This document shows, in pieces, positions 7,338 through 15,534 of a stretch of 61,344 nt of DNA. Under the pieces are notes generated by a model. It saw only the letters and a list, made by a program, of their open reading frames with translations, did no database searches and had not been told where the DNA came from. Each line of letters opens with the position of its first letter. The first letter of the stretch is position 1. Position numbers and translations under genes: made by a program. The DNA lies in the IMG/VR virus record IMGVR_UViG_3300033153_010600, positions 1-61,344 of that record; one strand, written 5' to 3'. This DNA is from a virus.

Positions 7338-7792
7338 TGGGGCATACCTACTGCCGAAAATGCGGCTGGACCGGCAGTCGCCCGGGCACCGGCCGGATGC
7401 CCGATCCGAACCGGCGCTGGTGGCAATTCTGGCGCACCGTGCCGTGCGACGCGTGCGGTGGATCGGGGTACGCCAAACCGGGACCGCCACCCAAAGGCCC
7501 GTTTCCTCCACCACCGCCGCCGGGGCCTCCGCCCCGCAAATGCACCTGTGACGGGAGCGGGCCGACGCCGGGCTCGCCGAGGCCATGCTCGCGGTGGATT
7601 TCGATGGACGACGCCAAGCCTACCGAGGACAACGTCTATCTCGTTTTCGCCCCGAGCGCCAATCCAAAGTCGCCGTTCATTCACACAGCCTGGTACTGCC
7701 TCCGCCACGAGCGATGGGAAGTGATACACCACTTCTGGGCCGGCAAGATTACCCATTGGATGCCGCTGCCGCTTCCTCCATCTACCCCATGA
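7337..7792 (+). CDS. Zinc-ribbon / proline-rich / DUF551 protein, 151 aa
   Basis: The N-terminal half has CRKCGW...CDACGGSGY...CTCDGSG, DnaJ-like cysteine knuckles, interrupted by a run of prolines (about residues 50–72). The C-terminal half (WISMDDAKPTEDNVYLVF to ITHWMPLPLPP) matches the DUF551 pattern common in phages, which ends in W-x-PLP-x-PP. Its 3' end overlaps the convergent TerL gene by 11 nt. Function unknown. Confidence 0.7.
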   Translation: MGHTYCRKCGWTGSRPGTGRMPDPNRRWWQFWRTVPCDACGGSGYAKPGPPPKGPFPPPPPPGPPPRKCTCDGSGPTPGSPRPCSRWISMDDAKPTEDNVYLVFAPSANPKSPFIHTAWYCLRHERWEVIHHFWAGKITHWMPLPLPPSTP

Positions 7793-9506
7793 TCCGCTTC
7801 CACGCCTTCGTCTTCCGCACGTCGAAGTTCGGGTCCACCGGCTCGTACGCCTGGAGCCGGCGAAAGGCCCGCTGCCGGGTCCGCATCCGCCACACAGCGA
7901 GGGCGCAGGCGTCCGACCGGTCCGGCGATCGCCCCAGCATCTCCCGTAGGCACTGGCCCGTCTTCTGCCCGGCCTTGCGGTCCTTCGGGGGCAAAAACAT
8001 CTTGCCCTCGCCGTCGTGCAACCGGGGGATCAGCGACAGCTCGTCGACGAGGGCCTCGACATCGGCCCGCAGCCTGCCGTGAGGCGGCAGCGTGAACGCC
8101 CGCTCCCACCGCCGCCGGCCGCTCTCCGTCTCGACGGAGAGCCACTTGCGCGGCACGAGCGGGCTGTCCTCGTCTCCATCCGTCTCTCTCTCCAGCCCGG
8201 GGTCGATCTGCTTGGCCAGTTCGCCGTACAGCTCGGCCCGGCGGTTGACATACTCCTTCTTGTGCCGCTTCGACGCGCCGCCCCCGAACTCCACCGCCGC
8301 CACCCGCTTACCCTCCTTTCGCAGCGGGTCCACGATCGCCGGCTTGCCGGAGCCGCCCGCGTCCACCGCGATGTTCTCCCAGGGAATATCCCATTTGGCC
8401 TGCATCTGCCGCGTGATGTCGAGCTGCTTTCCCGTCTGGGGGATCCCCTCCTCGTCCGCGAATCCCGCCGCCGCGAGCGTGCGGATGTCGCAGACGCCGA
8501 GCTGATCCACCACGATCCAGCACGCCAGGTCCCCGCCGCCCATCGCCGCGTCAACCCCCATGTACTTCGGCAACGTCGCCCGGTGGTCCCGATCCACCTC
8601 GCCCCAGGCCGTCTGGCCGTACTCCAGCCACCGCCGCGGCACGAGCAGCTGGCTCGCGTCGTCCTCCAGCAGCTGACCGTACAGGCACGTGGTGATCCGA
8701 AACTCGGGCCACTCGCGAAGGTGATGAACGTAGTCGGGATACGACATGAGCCCGGGAAATGGGCGGGGGCACGGCCCCTGCCGCCCCTCCTTGTCCCACG
8801 CGATGCCGGCCGCCACGTTGGGCGTCTTGCGAACGTCGATGTGGATCACGCGGCGGCGAAACCTGCCGGGGCGAAACTCGTCCACCACGTCCCCGCCACG
8901 GATCATGTTGGCGTAGCGGCCCGACATGCGAAGCGGGTTGCCGATCACAAGGATGCGGTGGGCCTGCGACTCGATCAGCTCGGCCAGCTCGTCGGACACC
9001 GCGCTCGCCTCGTCGAGGACCGCAAGAATGCGCGGCGTGTCGTCGTCGCTCGCTAGGTGCGTGCCCATGAGGTTCTCGACGGCAGCCACCGACACGAGCT
9101 GCACCCAGTCGTTCGCGTAGGGCCGCCCCGCCGGGTCGAGCCGGCGAAGCATCATGTGCTTCTTGTCGATCCCGAGGGGGATGGCGGTGTCGCGGAAGGC
9201 CCTGTCGATCTCGCCCCAGAGGACGCGGCGGAGCTGCCCGACGCTGGAGGACGTGCATATCACGCGGCAAGGGTGCCGCGTCGAGAAGAACCACAGGACC
9301 AGCCTCGCCGCGATCCAGTCCTTCCCCGACTCCACGCAGGAGTGGACCACCGTAGAGTAGTTGTCCCGGACGGATAGCAAAATCTCCCGCTGCTTCTCCC
9401 AGTAGCTGCATCCCGGCCATACCGCGGCGAAGAAAGCCTCGGGGGTGTCGACCCACCGGCGGAGGATATGGCCGGCGCCTTGCCCCGCGTCACTCGGCTC
9501 CGGCAT
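7782..9506 (-). CDS. terL: Terminase large subunit, 574 aa
   Basis: The motor that cuts and pumps DNA into the prohead. A Walker-A-like VESGKDW occurs at about residues 58–64, a Walker B with catalytic acid in ILAVLDEAS, and an RNase-H-like nuclease domain begins at YMGVDAAMGGGDLACWIVVDQ with further acids near NIAVDAGGSG. Length fits TerL. The start overlaps the end of the small-subunit gene by 17 nt. It ends at TAG. Confidence 0.9.
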   Translation of the reverse strand: MPEPSDAGQGAGHILRRWVDTPEAFFAAVWPGCSYWEKQREILLSVRDNYSTVVHSCVESGKDWIAARLVLWFFSTRHPCRVICTSSSVGQLRRVLWGEIDRAFRDTAIPLGIDKKHMMLRRLDPAGRPYANDWVQLVSVAAVENLMGTHLASDDDTPRILAVLDEASAVSDELAELIESQAHRILVIGNPLRMSGRYANMIRGGDVVDEFRPGRFRRRVIHIDVRKTPNVAAGIAWDKEGRQGPCPRPFPGLMSYPDYVHHLREWPEFRITTCLYGQLLEDDASQLLVPRRWLEYGQTAWGEVDRDHRATLPKYMGVDAAMGGGDLACWIVVDQLGVCDIRTLAAAGFADEEGIPQTGKQLDITRQMQAKWDIPWENIAVDAGGSGKPAIVDPLRKEGKRVAAVEFGGGASKRHKKEYVNRRAELYGELAKQIDPGLERETDGDEDSPLVPRKWLSVETESGRRRWERAFTLPPHGRLRADVEALVDELSLIPRLHDGEGKMFLPPKDRKAGQKTGQCLREMLGRSPDRSDACALAVWRMRTRQRAFRRLQAYEPVDPNFDVRKTKAWKRIMG

Positions 9507-10161
9507 CGTCCCCCTCCGCGTTCGCCGGCTTCCCGTTGCCCCCGTCCCCCGGCAGCATCGGCACCCCGTCCGGTCCGCGCACCATTTCCCGGCCGTCCGC
9601 CGAGATCACCGTCGGCAGGTTCTCCGGCCGGGACCGCTCCTCCGCGTATTGCACCAGGGCGAAGACCGACGCTATCCGGCCCTCCATGTTCACGTCCAAC
9701 TCCTGCGGCACGGGCTTATACAACCCGAACAGCCGAATGTGCATGTCGATCGCCCGCAGCGCCTTCTCGATGTACGCCGTGTCGCCGCACCGGTCCGTCA
9801 TCTCCGTCCGTGTCTTCACCACCGGCCAGTCCTGGGGCTTCACCCCGGGCACCGCCTCCCGCTCCTGGATCACCTTCTTCATCGGCTGCTTGGACCGCTC
9901 GTACTCCGCCAGGCACTCCTCCAGCAGCTTGGTGAGCCGGGCGTCGGACTGGGCCCGGGCCGCCTCGACGGCCATTGGGACGGCTTTTCGCCACTGCGCC
10001 ATCGTCTGGGAGAAGTACCGCTGGATGGTTGTCACACCCAGCCCCATCTGCTTGGCAATCTGTTTGTCCGTCATGCCGAAATCGCGGCGGAGGCGCAGGG
10101 CCTCGGCTATTCTTGCCGCCCGCTGGGCCGTCGCACGCTGCATCTTGCCGTTGGCGCCCAT
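9490..10161 (-). CDS. Terminase small subunit-like DNA-binding protein, 223 aa
   Basis: Residues about 10–50 carry an HTH (RLRRDFGMTDKQIAKQMGLG, then TTIQRYF), as expected of a small terminase that recognises packaging sites. It lies immediately upstream of and overlaps terL, the standard order. A central helical region and an acidic Gly/Asn-rich tail follow. The family is inferred from position and the HTH rather than strong sequence identity. Confidence 0.75.
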   Translation of the reverse strand: MGANGKMQRATAQRAARIAEALRLRRDFGMTDKQIAKQMGLGVTTIQRYFSQTMAQWRKAVPMAVEAARAQSDARLTKLLEECLAEYERSKQPMKKVIQEREAVPGVKPQDWPVVKTRTEMTDRCGDTAYIEKALRAIDMHIRLFGLYKPVPQELDVNMEGRIASVFALVQYAEERSRPENLPTVISADGREMVRGPDGVPMLPGDGGNGKPANAEGDDAGAE

Positions 10162-10174
10162 CTAGGGGACTCCG

Positions 10175-11433
10175 TTATTCGGGGGGGATGTTGCCACTCT
10201 TACTCGGTTTTGGTTCTAGGCCCAGATCTTTGAGCCGCTGAAGCGTTACAGCTGTGTACGCCTCAGAGATTTCGATCCCGTACCCGATGCGGCCAAGCTA
10301 CTCGCAAGCGACAAGGGTGGTGCCGGAACCGAGGAAGGGATCAAGCACAGCATCGCCCTCGATCGAAAAAAGTCGGATACACCGAGCCGCCAGTTCTACT
10401 GGGAACGGGCACTTATGTCCTACCTGCTTTGCCGACGCAGGGGCAATGCTCCAAATACTGTCCATTTGGTGATTGTGATCTTCTCCGTGCAATCCATGCT
10501 TTTTCTCCCTGATCGTGCGGCCGTTGTGGTAACAGACGAGAACGTATTCATGGCTCAAATGGGGAACACATGGCCGGCGCATAAAGCTGATTGGTGGGAG
10601 CGGATTTGTAATCCCTTTGCGCCAAATGACATATCGGACTAAGTCGCCAAGACGTTCGGCCAACTCAATATAATGGACATGAACCCACTCTTGCTTCGCT
10701 TTACCTGCGGGCATGTCACCGCAGCAAACTCTCGGCACAACCCATAGATGGCATCGCCGAGTTCGTACAACCGTGAAATGTTGTCTGTAAAGCCGCCCTC
10801 GCCTTGCTCATTCCACATCTCAGCCGCAGGGTACGGCGGCGATGTAACAACAAGTTCACACTTTTGCCAGTTCTCCGCTTTCGTCGAGTCCCCGCACAAC
10901 ACCCGATGCACGCCCGCCTTGCCCGGGATCTCCCAGAGCTGGCCGCGCTCGGTCCCCCACTCCGCCTGCAACTCGGCCGCCCGGTCAACCTGCGGCTCAG
11001 GGGCTTCCTCCGCTTCCCCGTCGCTTGGCAATGCGAGTAGCTCGTGCAAATCCTCGTCCCCGAACCCCGTCGCCGCCAGCAGCTCCGCGTCGTCCTGCAT
11101 GGCCTGGAGCAGGGCCGCCAGACCGGACTCGTCCCATTCGGCGTGCTCGGCCGTGCGGTTGTCCGCGATCGAGTAGGCCGTCGCCTCCATCCCCTCCAGG
11201 TCCGTCCAGCGGACTTCGATCTCTCTCCACCCGAGGTCGCACGCCGCTTGCCACGTTCCGCTGCCCGCGCGGATCACGCCGTCCTGGCTCACGAGGATCG
11301 GCCGCTGCTGCCCGAACCTAAGTAGGCTCGCCTTGATCGCGTCGATCGACCGCGGCGGATGCAGCCTCACGTTGGCCGGGTCCGGCCCTACCGTGTCGAT
11401 CGGCACCTTTTCGACTATGCAAGGCTGAGGCAT
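10175..11433 (-). pseudogene. ParB-domain DNA methyltransferase, broken by frameshift and TAG
   Basis: From ATG 11433 the frame gives a ParB/sulfiredoxin-like domain (VGPDPANVRLHPPRSIDAIK, GSGTWQAACDLGW, SIADNRTAE) and the first methyltransferase motif TSPPY. The continuation (KQEWVHVHYIELAERLGD, later DPFLGSGTT) lies in another frame after about 10,720. After LVACE a TAG (10298–10300) is followed in frame by LGRIGYGIEISEAYTAVTLQRLK to TAA 10175. So one frameshift and one stop interrupt an N4/N6-type methylase. It may be a decaying gene or recoded. It lies just upstream of the terminase genes. Confidence 0.7.
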
Positions 11434-11475
11434 GGTTGCTTTGTATACCTTTCGTTTTTGCGGTTTTTGGGGGGG

Positions 11476-12276
11476 CTACACGTCCATGCCGGCCACTTCC
11501 GCCAAGTCCAAGCCGAGCACCTTCTTGTAGCTTTCCTTCCACCGCACTTTGGGTTCGTCCCTCAACGCTGCATATATCCGCTGAACAGCTTCGTCGGTTT
11601 GCCCCGCTTCGATCCGCCGCAACTCCGTTTCGCTAGTGCCTGGGATGCACCGGCTCCGAAGCTGGTTCATCTTGCCGATCCAAATTGTGTCGCTGACGTA
11701 CGGCTCTACTGTGCGGAAGAGATTGACCGCATTGTCCGCGTCAAGCAGCGGCTCGCATGAAACCGAGGTGGCGTAGCCTTGTCTATGGGCGTATCGCAAA
11801 CAGGCAAGCCGTTCCTCGAACGTCGGGGCGCCCGGCTCCCAATACGCCAGGATCGACTCCTCCATTGCCCCGACGGTGAAGCGGAACAGGATCAATTCGT
11901 GGAACATCCGCGCCTCCAGGCAAATTGCCTGGACGCACTCCAGGTGCGGCTTGCTGACGATCAACAGCTCGTTGCCCGCCCGGAGGTGCTTGCGGATCAC
12001 CTCGAGGCATGGCGCGAGGTGCTCTGGCGTGATGTCGTGGGTGGTCGGAAACATCACCCGGCCGTTGACGGGCTTGCGGCGCCTGCGTAGCTGCGCCGGC
12101 CGAACGCGGTTGTATGACTCCCCCCACTCTTCGTAGCTGCCAATCTGCCGCCGCCGGACAGCGTTGGCCCTGGCGTAGCAGTAGCGGCACTTGTGAGTAC
12201 AGCCGAGGACCACGTTGTCGGACTCGACCGACCATTCCCGGGTCCCGCTGATTCGAGCAAAATTGGCGTCAGACAC
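11476..12276 (-). CDS. Radical-SAM protein, SPL-like, 266 aa
   Basis: CTHKCRYCYAR at residues about 26–36 is the CxxxCxxC cluster motif of radical-SAM enzymes, preceded by DNVVLG as in spore-photoproduct-lyase-like phage proteins. NELLIVSKPHL and the later SCEPLLD fit the barrel strands. It would bind a [4Fe-4S] cluster and SAM; substrate unknown. Candidate roles are DNA-lesion repair or base modification. Confidence 0.75.
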   Translation of the reverse strand: MSDANFARISGTREWSVESDNVVLGCTHKCRYCYARANAVRRRQIGSYEEWGESYNRVRPAQLRRRRKPVNGRVMFPTTHDITPEHLAPCLEVIRKHLRAGNELLIVSKPHLECVQAICLEARMFHELILFRFTVGAMEESILAYWEPGAPTFEERLACLRYAHRQGYATSVSCEPLLDADNAVNLFRTVEPYVSDTIWIGKMNQLRSRCIPGTSETELRRIEAGQTDEAVQRIYAALRDEPKVRWKESYKKVLGLDLAEVAGMDV

Positions 12277-12287
12277 GCTCAGGCTCC

Positions 12288-12983
12288 TTAGCCACCTACG
12301 CTATTCCAAGGGGAAAAATGTTGGTCGCCCCGGACGCGGCTCGCCCGTCGAACCACGAGTTGCGTGAACCAGGGGACGCGAAGGTTGCTTAGCAGACGCA
12401 ACAGATCCGCCACGTGCCGGCTACGCAGCAGCAGAAGGGCAAGCACGACGTTGAGTGCCACGGCGCCGTACTTCTCGCGCGAGAGGAGACGCGCATTCAG
12501 GTAAGTGCTTGCCAATTCCATCAGACGATCACCCAGCTCGGGCTCGCTATCCGGTTCCTCCGGCGGCTGTGAAGTCAGCTTCCGCACAAGGGTCTTGGCT
12601 ACCTCCAGTTCCACTTCCAGCGGAACCGTGGCATTTTGATCGCTGGCCAAGAGGACAGCCAAATCCCCTAAATCACCTCCGTGCATCGTTGCGACGTACT
12701 TCCGAATCGCCGAAGCAACTGCGACCAGGTCCTCTGGATCATCACTGTTGCGATGGTCCTCAATGAAGCGACGGAGGACCACATTGAGCCGGCTACGCTC
12801 GTCAGGCGCAAACGGTAGGACCTCCGCTTCGATCACCATTCTCCGCCTCACCGGATGATCCGTACTCGCATTCTCAAGTACGGCCAACACTGACTCAGGG
12901 GAGAGTCCTTCTGCGGTCAGATCACTTCGCAGGGACAGTTTTTGTCCCCCATGAATTGTCGGCTTGTGGGCTTGTTTGAACAC
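12288..12983 (-). CDS. Hypothetical protein, 231 aa
   Basis: An open frame from GTG 12983 encodes an all-helical, Leu/Arg/Glu-rich protein (RSDLTAEGLSPESVLAVLE, SREKYGAVALNVVLALLLLRSRH). No domain recognised; HEAT-like helices are possible. Start uncertain because no clear ribosome site is visible. It lies 11 nt upstream of the radical-SAM gene on the same strand. Confidence 0.5.
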   Translation of the reverse strand: MFKQAHKPTIHGGQKLSLRSDLTAEGLSPESVLAVLENASTDHPVRRRMVIEAEVLPFAPDERSRLNVVLRRFIEDHRNSDDPEDLVAVASAIRKYVATMHGGDLGDLAVLLASDQNATVPLEVELEVAKTLVRKLTSQPPEEPDSEPELGDRLMELASTYLNARLLSREKYGAVALNVVLALLLLRSRHVADLLRLLSNLRVPWFTQLVVRRASRVRGDQHFSPWNSVGG

Positions 12984-13146
12984 CGATCCCCATATCTAGG
13001 GGGATACTTTCGCAAATCTCCGGCGTGACCCGCCAGTGAAAACAGCTCCCGCCAATGGCAGATCCGGCTTTCCAGTTCGGAGACAGGGCCTTGGCGGCAC
13101 TGGCGGGCTTTACGGGATGTCGCAAACCCGCCGCCGGAGTATGGTC

Positions 13147-13500
13147 TTGACTTGTCCTTGTGCATGCGGTATTCTGTCGGCACTGGCTTTCCAGAGAGTC
13201 TAGTTTCGGAGTTTGGGTTATGTCGCGTCGCCACTTTCTCCCTACAAAAAGAGGCGAGTCACAAATCGGCGGGCCTTCAACTCGGCCCGAGAGTCTCGGC
13301 ACCCCAAAGGGGTTCTTTCCGCGTCATCGCGGTTTCTTCCCAGGCAACGGGCACAGGTTGTGTGCATTTACCCCTACGCCCTGGTCCCAATGGCTTCGCA
13401 ATAAGAATCCCGTATTAAAGGGTTGTGGCTCGCCACCGCAACGGCCGTGTCTCGAACCGCGTCCACGCCGACGGAGCAGCAGCGTGGGCTGACCCCGGAG
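13147..13500 (+). ncRNA. Structured RNA, family copy 1
   Basis: A consensus promoter (TTGACT 13147–13152, 17 bp, TATTCT 13170–13175) reads rightward into a region without a convincing ORF. The block 13230–13347 is homologous to the minus strand of 37978–38098: shared ACAAAAAGAG, ACAAATCGGCGGGC, GCCCGAG, and a final CGCGG/GGCAA stretch. Stems CGGGC/GCCCG (13270–13289) and CCGCG/CGCGG (about 13319–13332) are kept while loops differ, the pattern expected for RNA. Length and 3' end not defined. Confidence 0.6.
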
Positions 13501-13639
13501 CTATCGACACGTCGCGTCAGGCCCCCCATGGGGCAAGCCTATAGGGAAGGGGTACACCGATACATTCTCGACTACGCATAGTTGGGCGGAAGCGAATGCT
13601 CCGGAGCACGCTTCCCCCGTGATCCTTTTCTTCTGCTCT

Positions 13640-13682
13640 TGGTTATGGTACCATGCAATTATGCTGAAAAGTGTGTTGCGAG
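13640..13682 (+). promoter_or_regulatory. Promoter–handle element antisense to the ASCH gene end
   Basis: Reads TGGTACCATGCAATTATGCTGA then AAAGTGTGTTGCGAG. The -10 is the weak TACCAT; the handle ends at 13682. It points into the 3' end of the minus-strand gene. Confidence 0.5.
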
Positions 13683-14114
13683 CTCTAGGATCTTTTTCTC
13701 CAGCCAGTTCGGCACATCCCAAAGCCCCAACGCTCCCTTGCATTGCACGGGCTGTTTCAACTTCCGCACTTTCCCCAATACCAAGCAAAGCGGGCCTTCG
13801 GTGTGTTCGTGTGCCAAGAACTCTTCGACCGTCGGGCCTTCGGGGGCAACCAAACGGTCGAGGGTTAACGAACAGTCATTCAGTCTCCGACGAACTACGT
13901 CGGGGCGTAAACAATTCAGCAACTCCGCCACCGCGACAATCGCTCCTGTCGGATATTCTCGCAGCTCATCGCGGCTCAGGTATTGCGTACCTTTACCCGC
14001 ATGGATTGCAAGCGGTCCACGGTAGGATGGCATGCGTTGCCAGCAGCGGTTCTCTACCCACTTCTCTGTGCCGATCATTGAGGCGTATGGTTGGGATATC
14101 GTGATGGCTTTCAT
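13659..14114 (-). CDS. ASCH-domain protein, 151 aa
   Basis: Starts MKAITISQPYASMIGTEKWV, with ENRCWQRMPSYRGPLAIHAGK, the typical ASCH/PUA-like N-terminus, and AIVAVAELL farther on. ASCH proteins bind RNA or modified nucleotides. The last residues (ELATHFSA) are encoded by the complement of a promoter–handle element (13640–13682, plus strand), so the 3' end is shared with that element. Start ATG 14114 chosen over the longer Arg/Gly-rich frame. Confidence 0.75.
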   Translation of the reverse strand: MKAITISQPYASMIGTEKWVENRCWQRMPSYRGPLAIHAGKGTQYLSRDELREYPTGAIVAVAELLNCLRPDVVRRRLNDCSLTLDRLVAPEGPTVEEFLAHEHTEGPLCLVLGKVRKLKQPVQCKGALGLWDVPNWLEKKILELATHFSA

Positions 14115-14482
14115 CCGCTCGGCTCCGGAACACGCTTCTCCCGTGATCTCTTCTCGCGAAGCAGCTTCTTCGCCGCGAGCACGTGCTCGCGGAACGCCTC
14201 CCGCCCCGCCCCGAACGTCGCGTCGTTCGCCACCGCCACCAGGGCCAACAGCACGTGCGACACGGCTTCCGACAGGCACTCCCCGTAGAGGTGCCCGTAC
14301 ACGCGGTCGTTGGCGAGGTGCTCGTCCAACTCCTCGGCCGTCGCACGTATCTCCCTCGCCTCCGCGGCCCACGCCGCCTGCTGTTCCACGTCACGCCGGT
14401 CCACAAACTTGGACTCGGCCTTCCGCAGCCGGCGGAGTAGGGCTTTCAGCGCTCGCCGGGCCGTCCGCTCGTCAGGCGTCAT
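14111..14482 (-). CDS. Hypothetical helical protein, 123 aa
   Basis: Starts MTPDERTARRALKALLRRLR; basic and helical, with a central ATAEELDEHLANDRVYGHLYGE stretch. Its ATG overlaps the end of csrA (14472) by 11 nt, and its stop overlaps the ASCH start, so csrA, this gene and ASCH form a tight operon. Function unknown. Confidence 0.65.
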   Translation of the reverse strand: MTPDERTARRALKALLRRLRKAESKFVDRRDVEQQAAWAAEAREIRATAEELDEHLANDRVYGHLYGECLSEAVSHVLLALVAVANDATFGAGREAFREHVLAAKKLLREKRSREKRVPEPSG

Positions 14483-14693
14483 CTCGCTTCCCCCTGTGCG
14501 GATCGTTGTGGCGGAGCCCCGGCCCGCCCTCGCTCCGCGCGATCGCCTTGTAGATCTCTAGGCGGTGGACCGGTATCTCCTTGGGGGCGTTAATCCCAAG
14601 CCTCACCATGCCGTCCTTGATCTCCATGACAGTAATCGTGATGTCGTCACCGATCACGATCTTCTCGTTCTTTTTCCTCGTGAGCATCAGCAT
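14472..14693 (-). CDS. csrA: CsrA/RsmA-family RNA-binding regulator, 73 aa
   Basis: MLMLTRKKNEKIVIGDDITI, VMEIKDGMVRLGINAP, then PVHRLEIYKAI: the full CsrA β-sandwich with the L-T-R-K start and the G-I-x-AP and VHR-x-E segments that contact GGA motifs in mRNA leaders. A GGAGGTAA site precedes ATG 14693. It probably reshapes host mRNA translation or regulates phage messages. The C-terminal tail is longer than usual. Confidence 0.92.
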   Translation of the reverse strand: MLMLTRKKNEKIVIGDDITITVMEIKDGMVRLGINAPKEIPVHRLEIYKAIARSEGGPGLRHNDPHRGKRDDA

Positions 14694-14713
14694 AGCCGTT
14701 ACCTCCATGTTCA

Positions 14714-14745
14714 GAATCAGTACCCCTATTGTACCATTTTCCCGC
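14714..14745 (-). promoter_or_regulatory. csrA promoter
   Basis: On the minus strand TTGGAA and TACAAT are 17 bp apart, with TACAAT about 35 nt upstream of the csrA ATG at 14693. Confidence 0.55.
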
Positions 14746-15202
14746 AGGTTTTCCAAGCCGGCTCGCCTATCCGTCGCATGTAGCGGCGATGCCCCTCCCA
14801 GTCGACCGCCAGGTCCGGCAGAAATCGGCGACGGAGGATAGCCGAGCGCACCCAGTCCGTGTGGACCGCATCCGTTGCCCACTTGCGGAACAGCAGGAGC
14901 CCCACGTTCGCCTCGCTCTGCGGCCCGTACCGCTCGTGGCACTCCCGGCAGCACATAATTACAGCGCAGAGTTCGTCGCTTTTTCCGTGCCGGCCGGCGA
15001 ACATGTGGTGTATTTCCAGGATCGCCCCCCTCCGGCCCAAGGCGCCGCACACCTGGCACCACTGCCAGTCATAGTACATCCGCCGACCGAAGTCCCGATC
15101 TCGCACCCGGTTGGCTGGGGGAAAATTCCGGGCCAGATTCGGCAGCAGCTCTCGGTACCGGGCGAAAGGCACGCCCCGGCCGTCGACGAAGGCGTCCACC
15201 AT
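14726..15202 (-). CDS. HNH-like endonuclease, 158 aa
   Basis: WCQVCGALGRRGAILEIHHM...AVIMCCRECHERYGP gives two CxxC pairs around an IHH core (about residues 48–95), an HNH nuclease pattern. It lies between csrA and an HTH gene on the same strand. Either a homing nuclease or a phage DNA-processing enzyme. Confidence 0.75.
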   Translation of the reverse strand: MVDAFVDGRGVPFARYRELLPNLARNFPPANRVRDRDFGRRMYYDWQWCQVCGALGRRGAILEIHHMFAGRHGKSDELCAVIMCCRECHERYGPQSEANVGLLLFRKWATDAVHTDWVRSAILRRRFLPDLAVDWEGHRRYMRRIGEPAWKTCGKMVQ

Positions 15203-15216
15203 TTGTGGTCGGTCCC

Positions 15217-15513
15217 TTAGCTTTCAATCCACTTGCCGCACACTGGACACTCGCTCGGATTTTCACGTCCCGCCAGGACGAGCTGTCGCAATGCCCTGCA
15301 TCCCACACATTCCTCGACAGATTTCTTGACAGATTTTGACTTCGCCGATTGTTGTCGAATGCTCCGCCTGCCCGCTAGATACTCCTCGATGCTAGTATGG
15401 CTCCAACCGGTCTCGTGTGCAATTTGGCGCATTGTGAGACCGGCAGCCCGAAGTCGGCGGAATTCAAGAATATCCGCTTGGGTAATTTTGGTTTGGCCGG
15501 GTTGCCTGGGCAT
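15217..15513 (-). CDS. HTH plus zinc-ribbon protein, 98 aa
   Basis: Residues about 12–50 carry an HTH (ILEFRRLRAAGLTMRQIAHE, TGWSHTSIEEYL), and the C-terminus has CVGCRAL...CPVCGKW, a four-cysteine ribbon. Likely a DNA-binding regulator or a small recombination accessory. Start MPRQPGQTKITQADI at 15513. Confidence 0.7.
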   Translation of the reverse strand: MPRQPGQTKITQADILEFRRLRAAGLTMRQIAHETGWSHTSIEEYLAGRRSIRQQSAKSKSVKKSVEECVGCRALRQLVLAGRENPSECPVCGKWIES

Positions 15514-15534
15514 CCGCCTATCCTCCGCTACTAT

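Noticed and set aside
12917-13302. Minus-strand ORFs upstream of the gene at 12288
   Set aside because: Two overlapping frames with low-complexity, cysteine-scattered content and no ribosome site; they overlap the RNA promoter at 13147.
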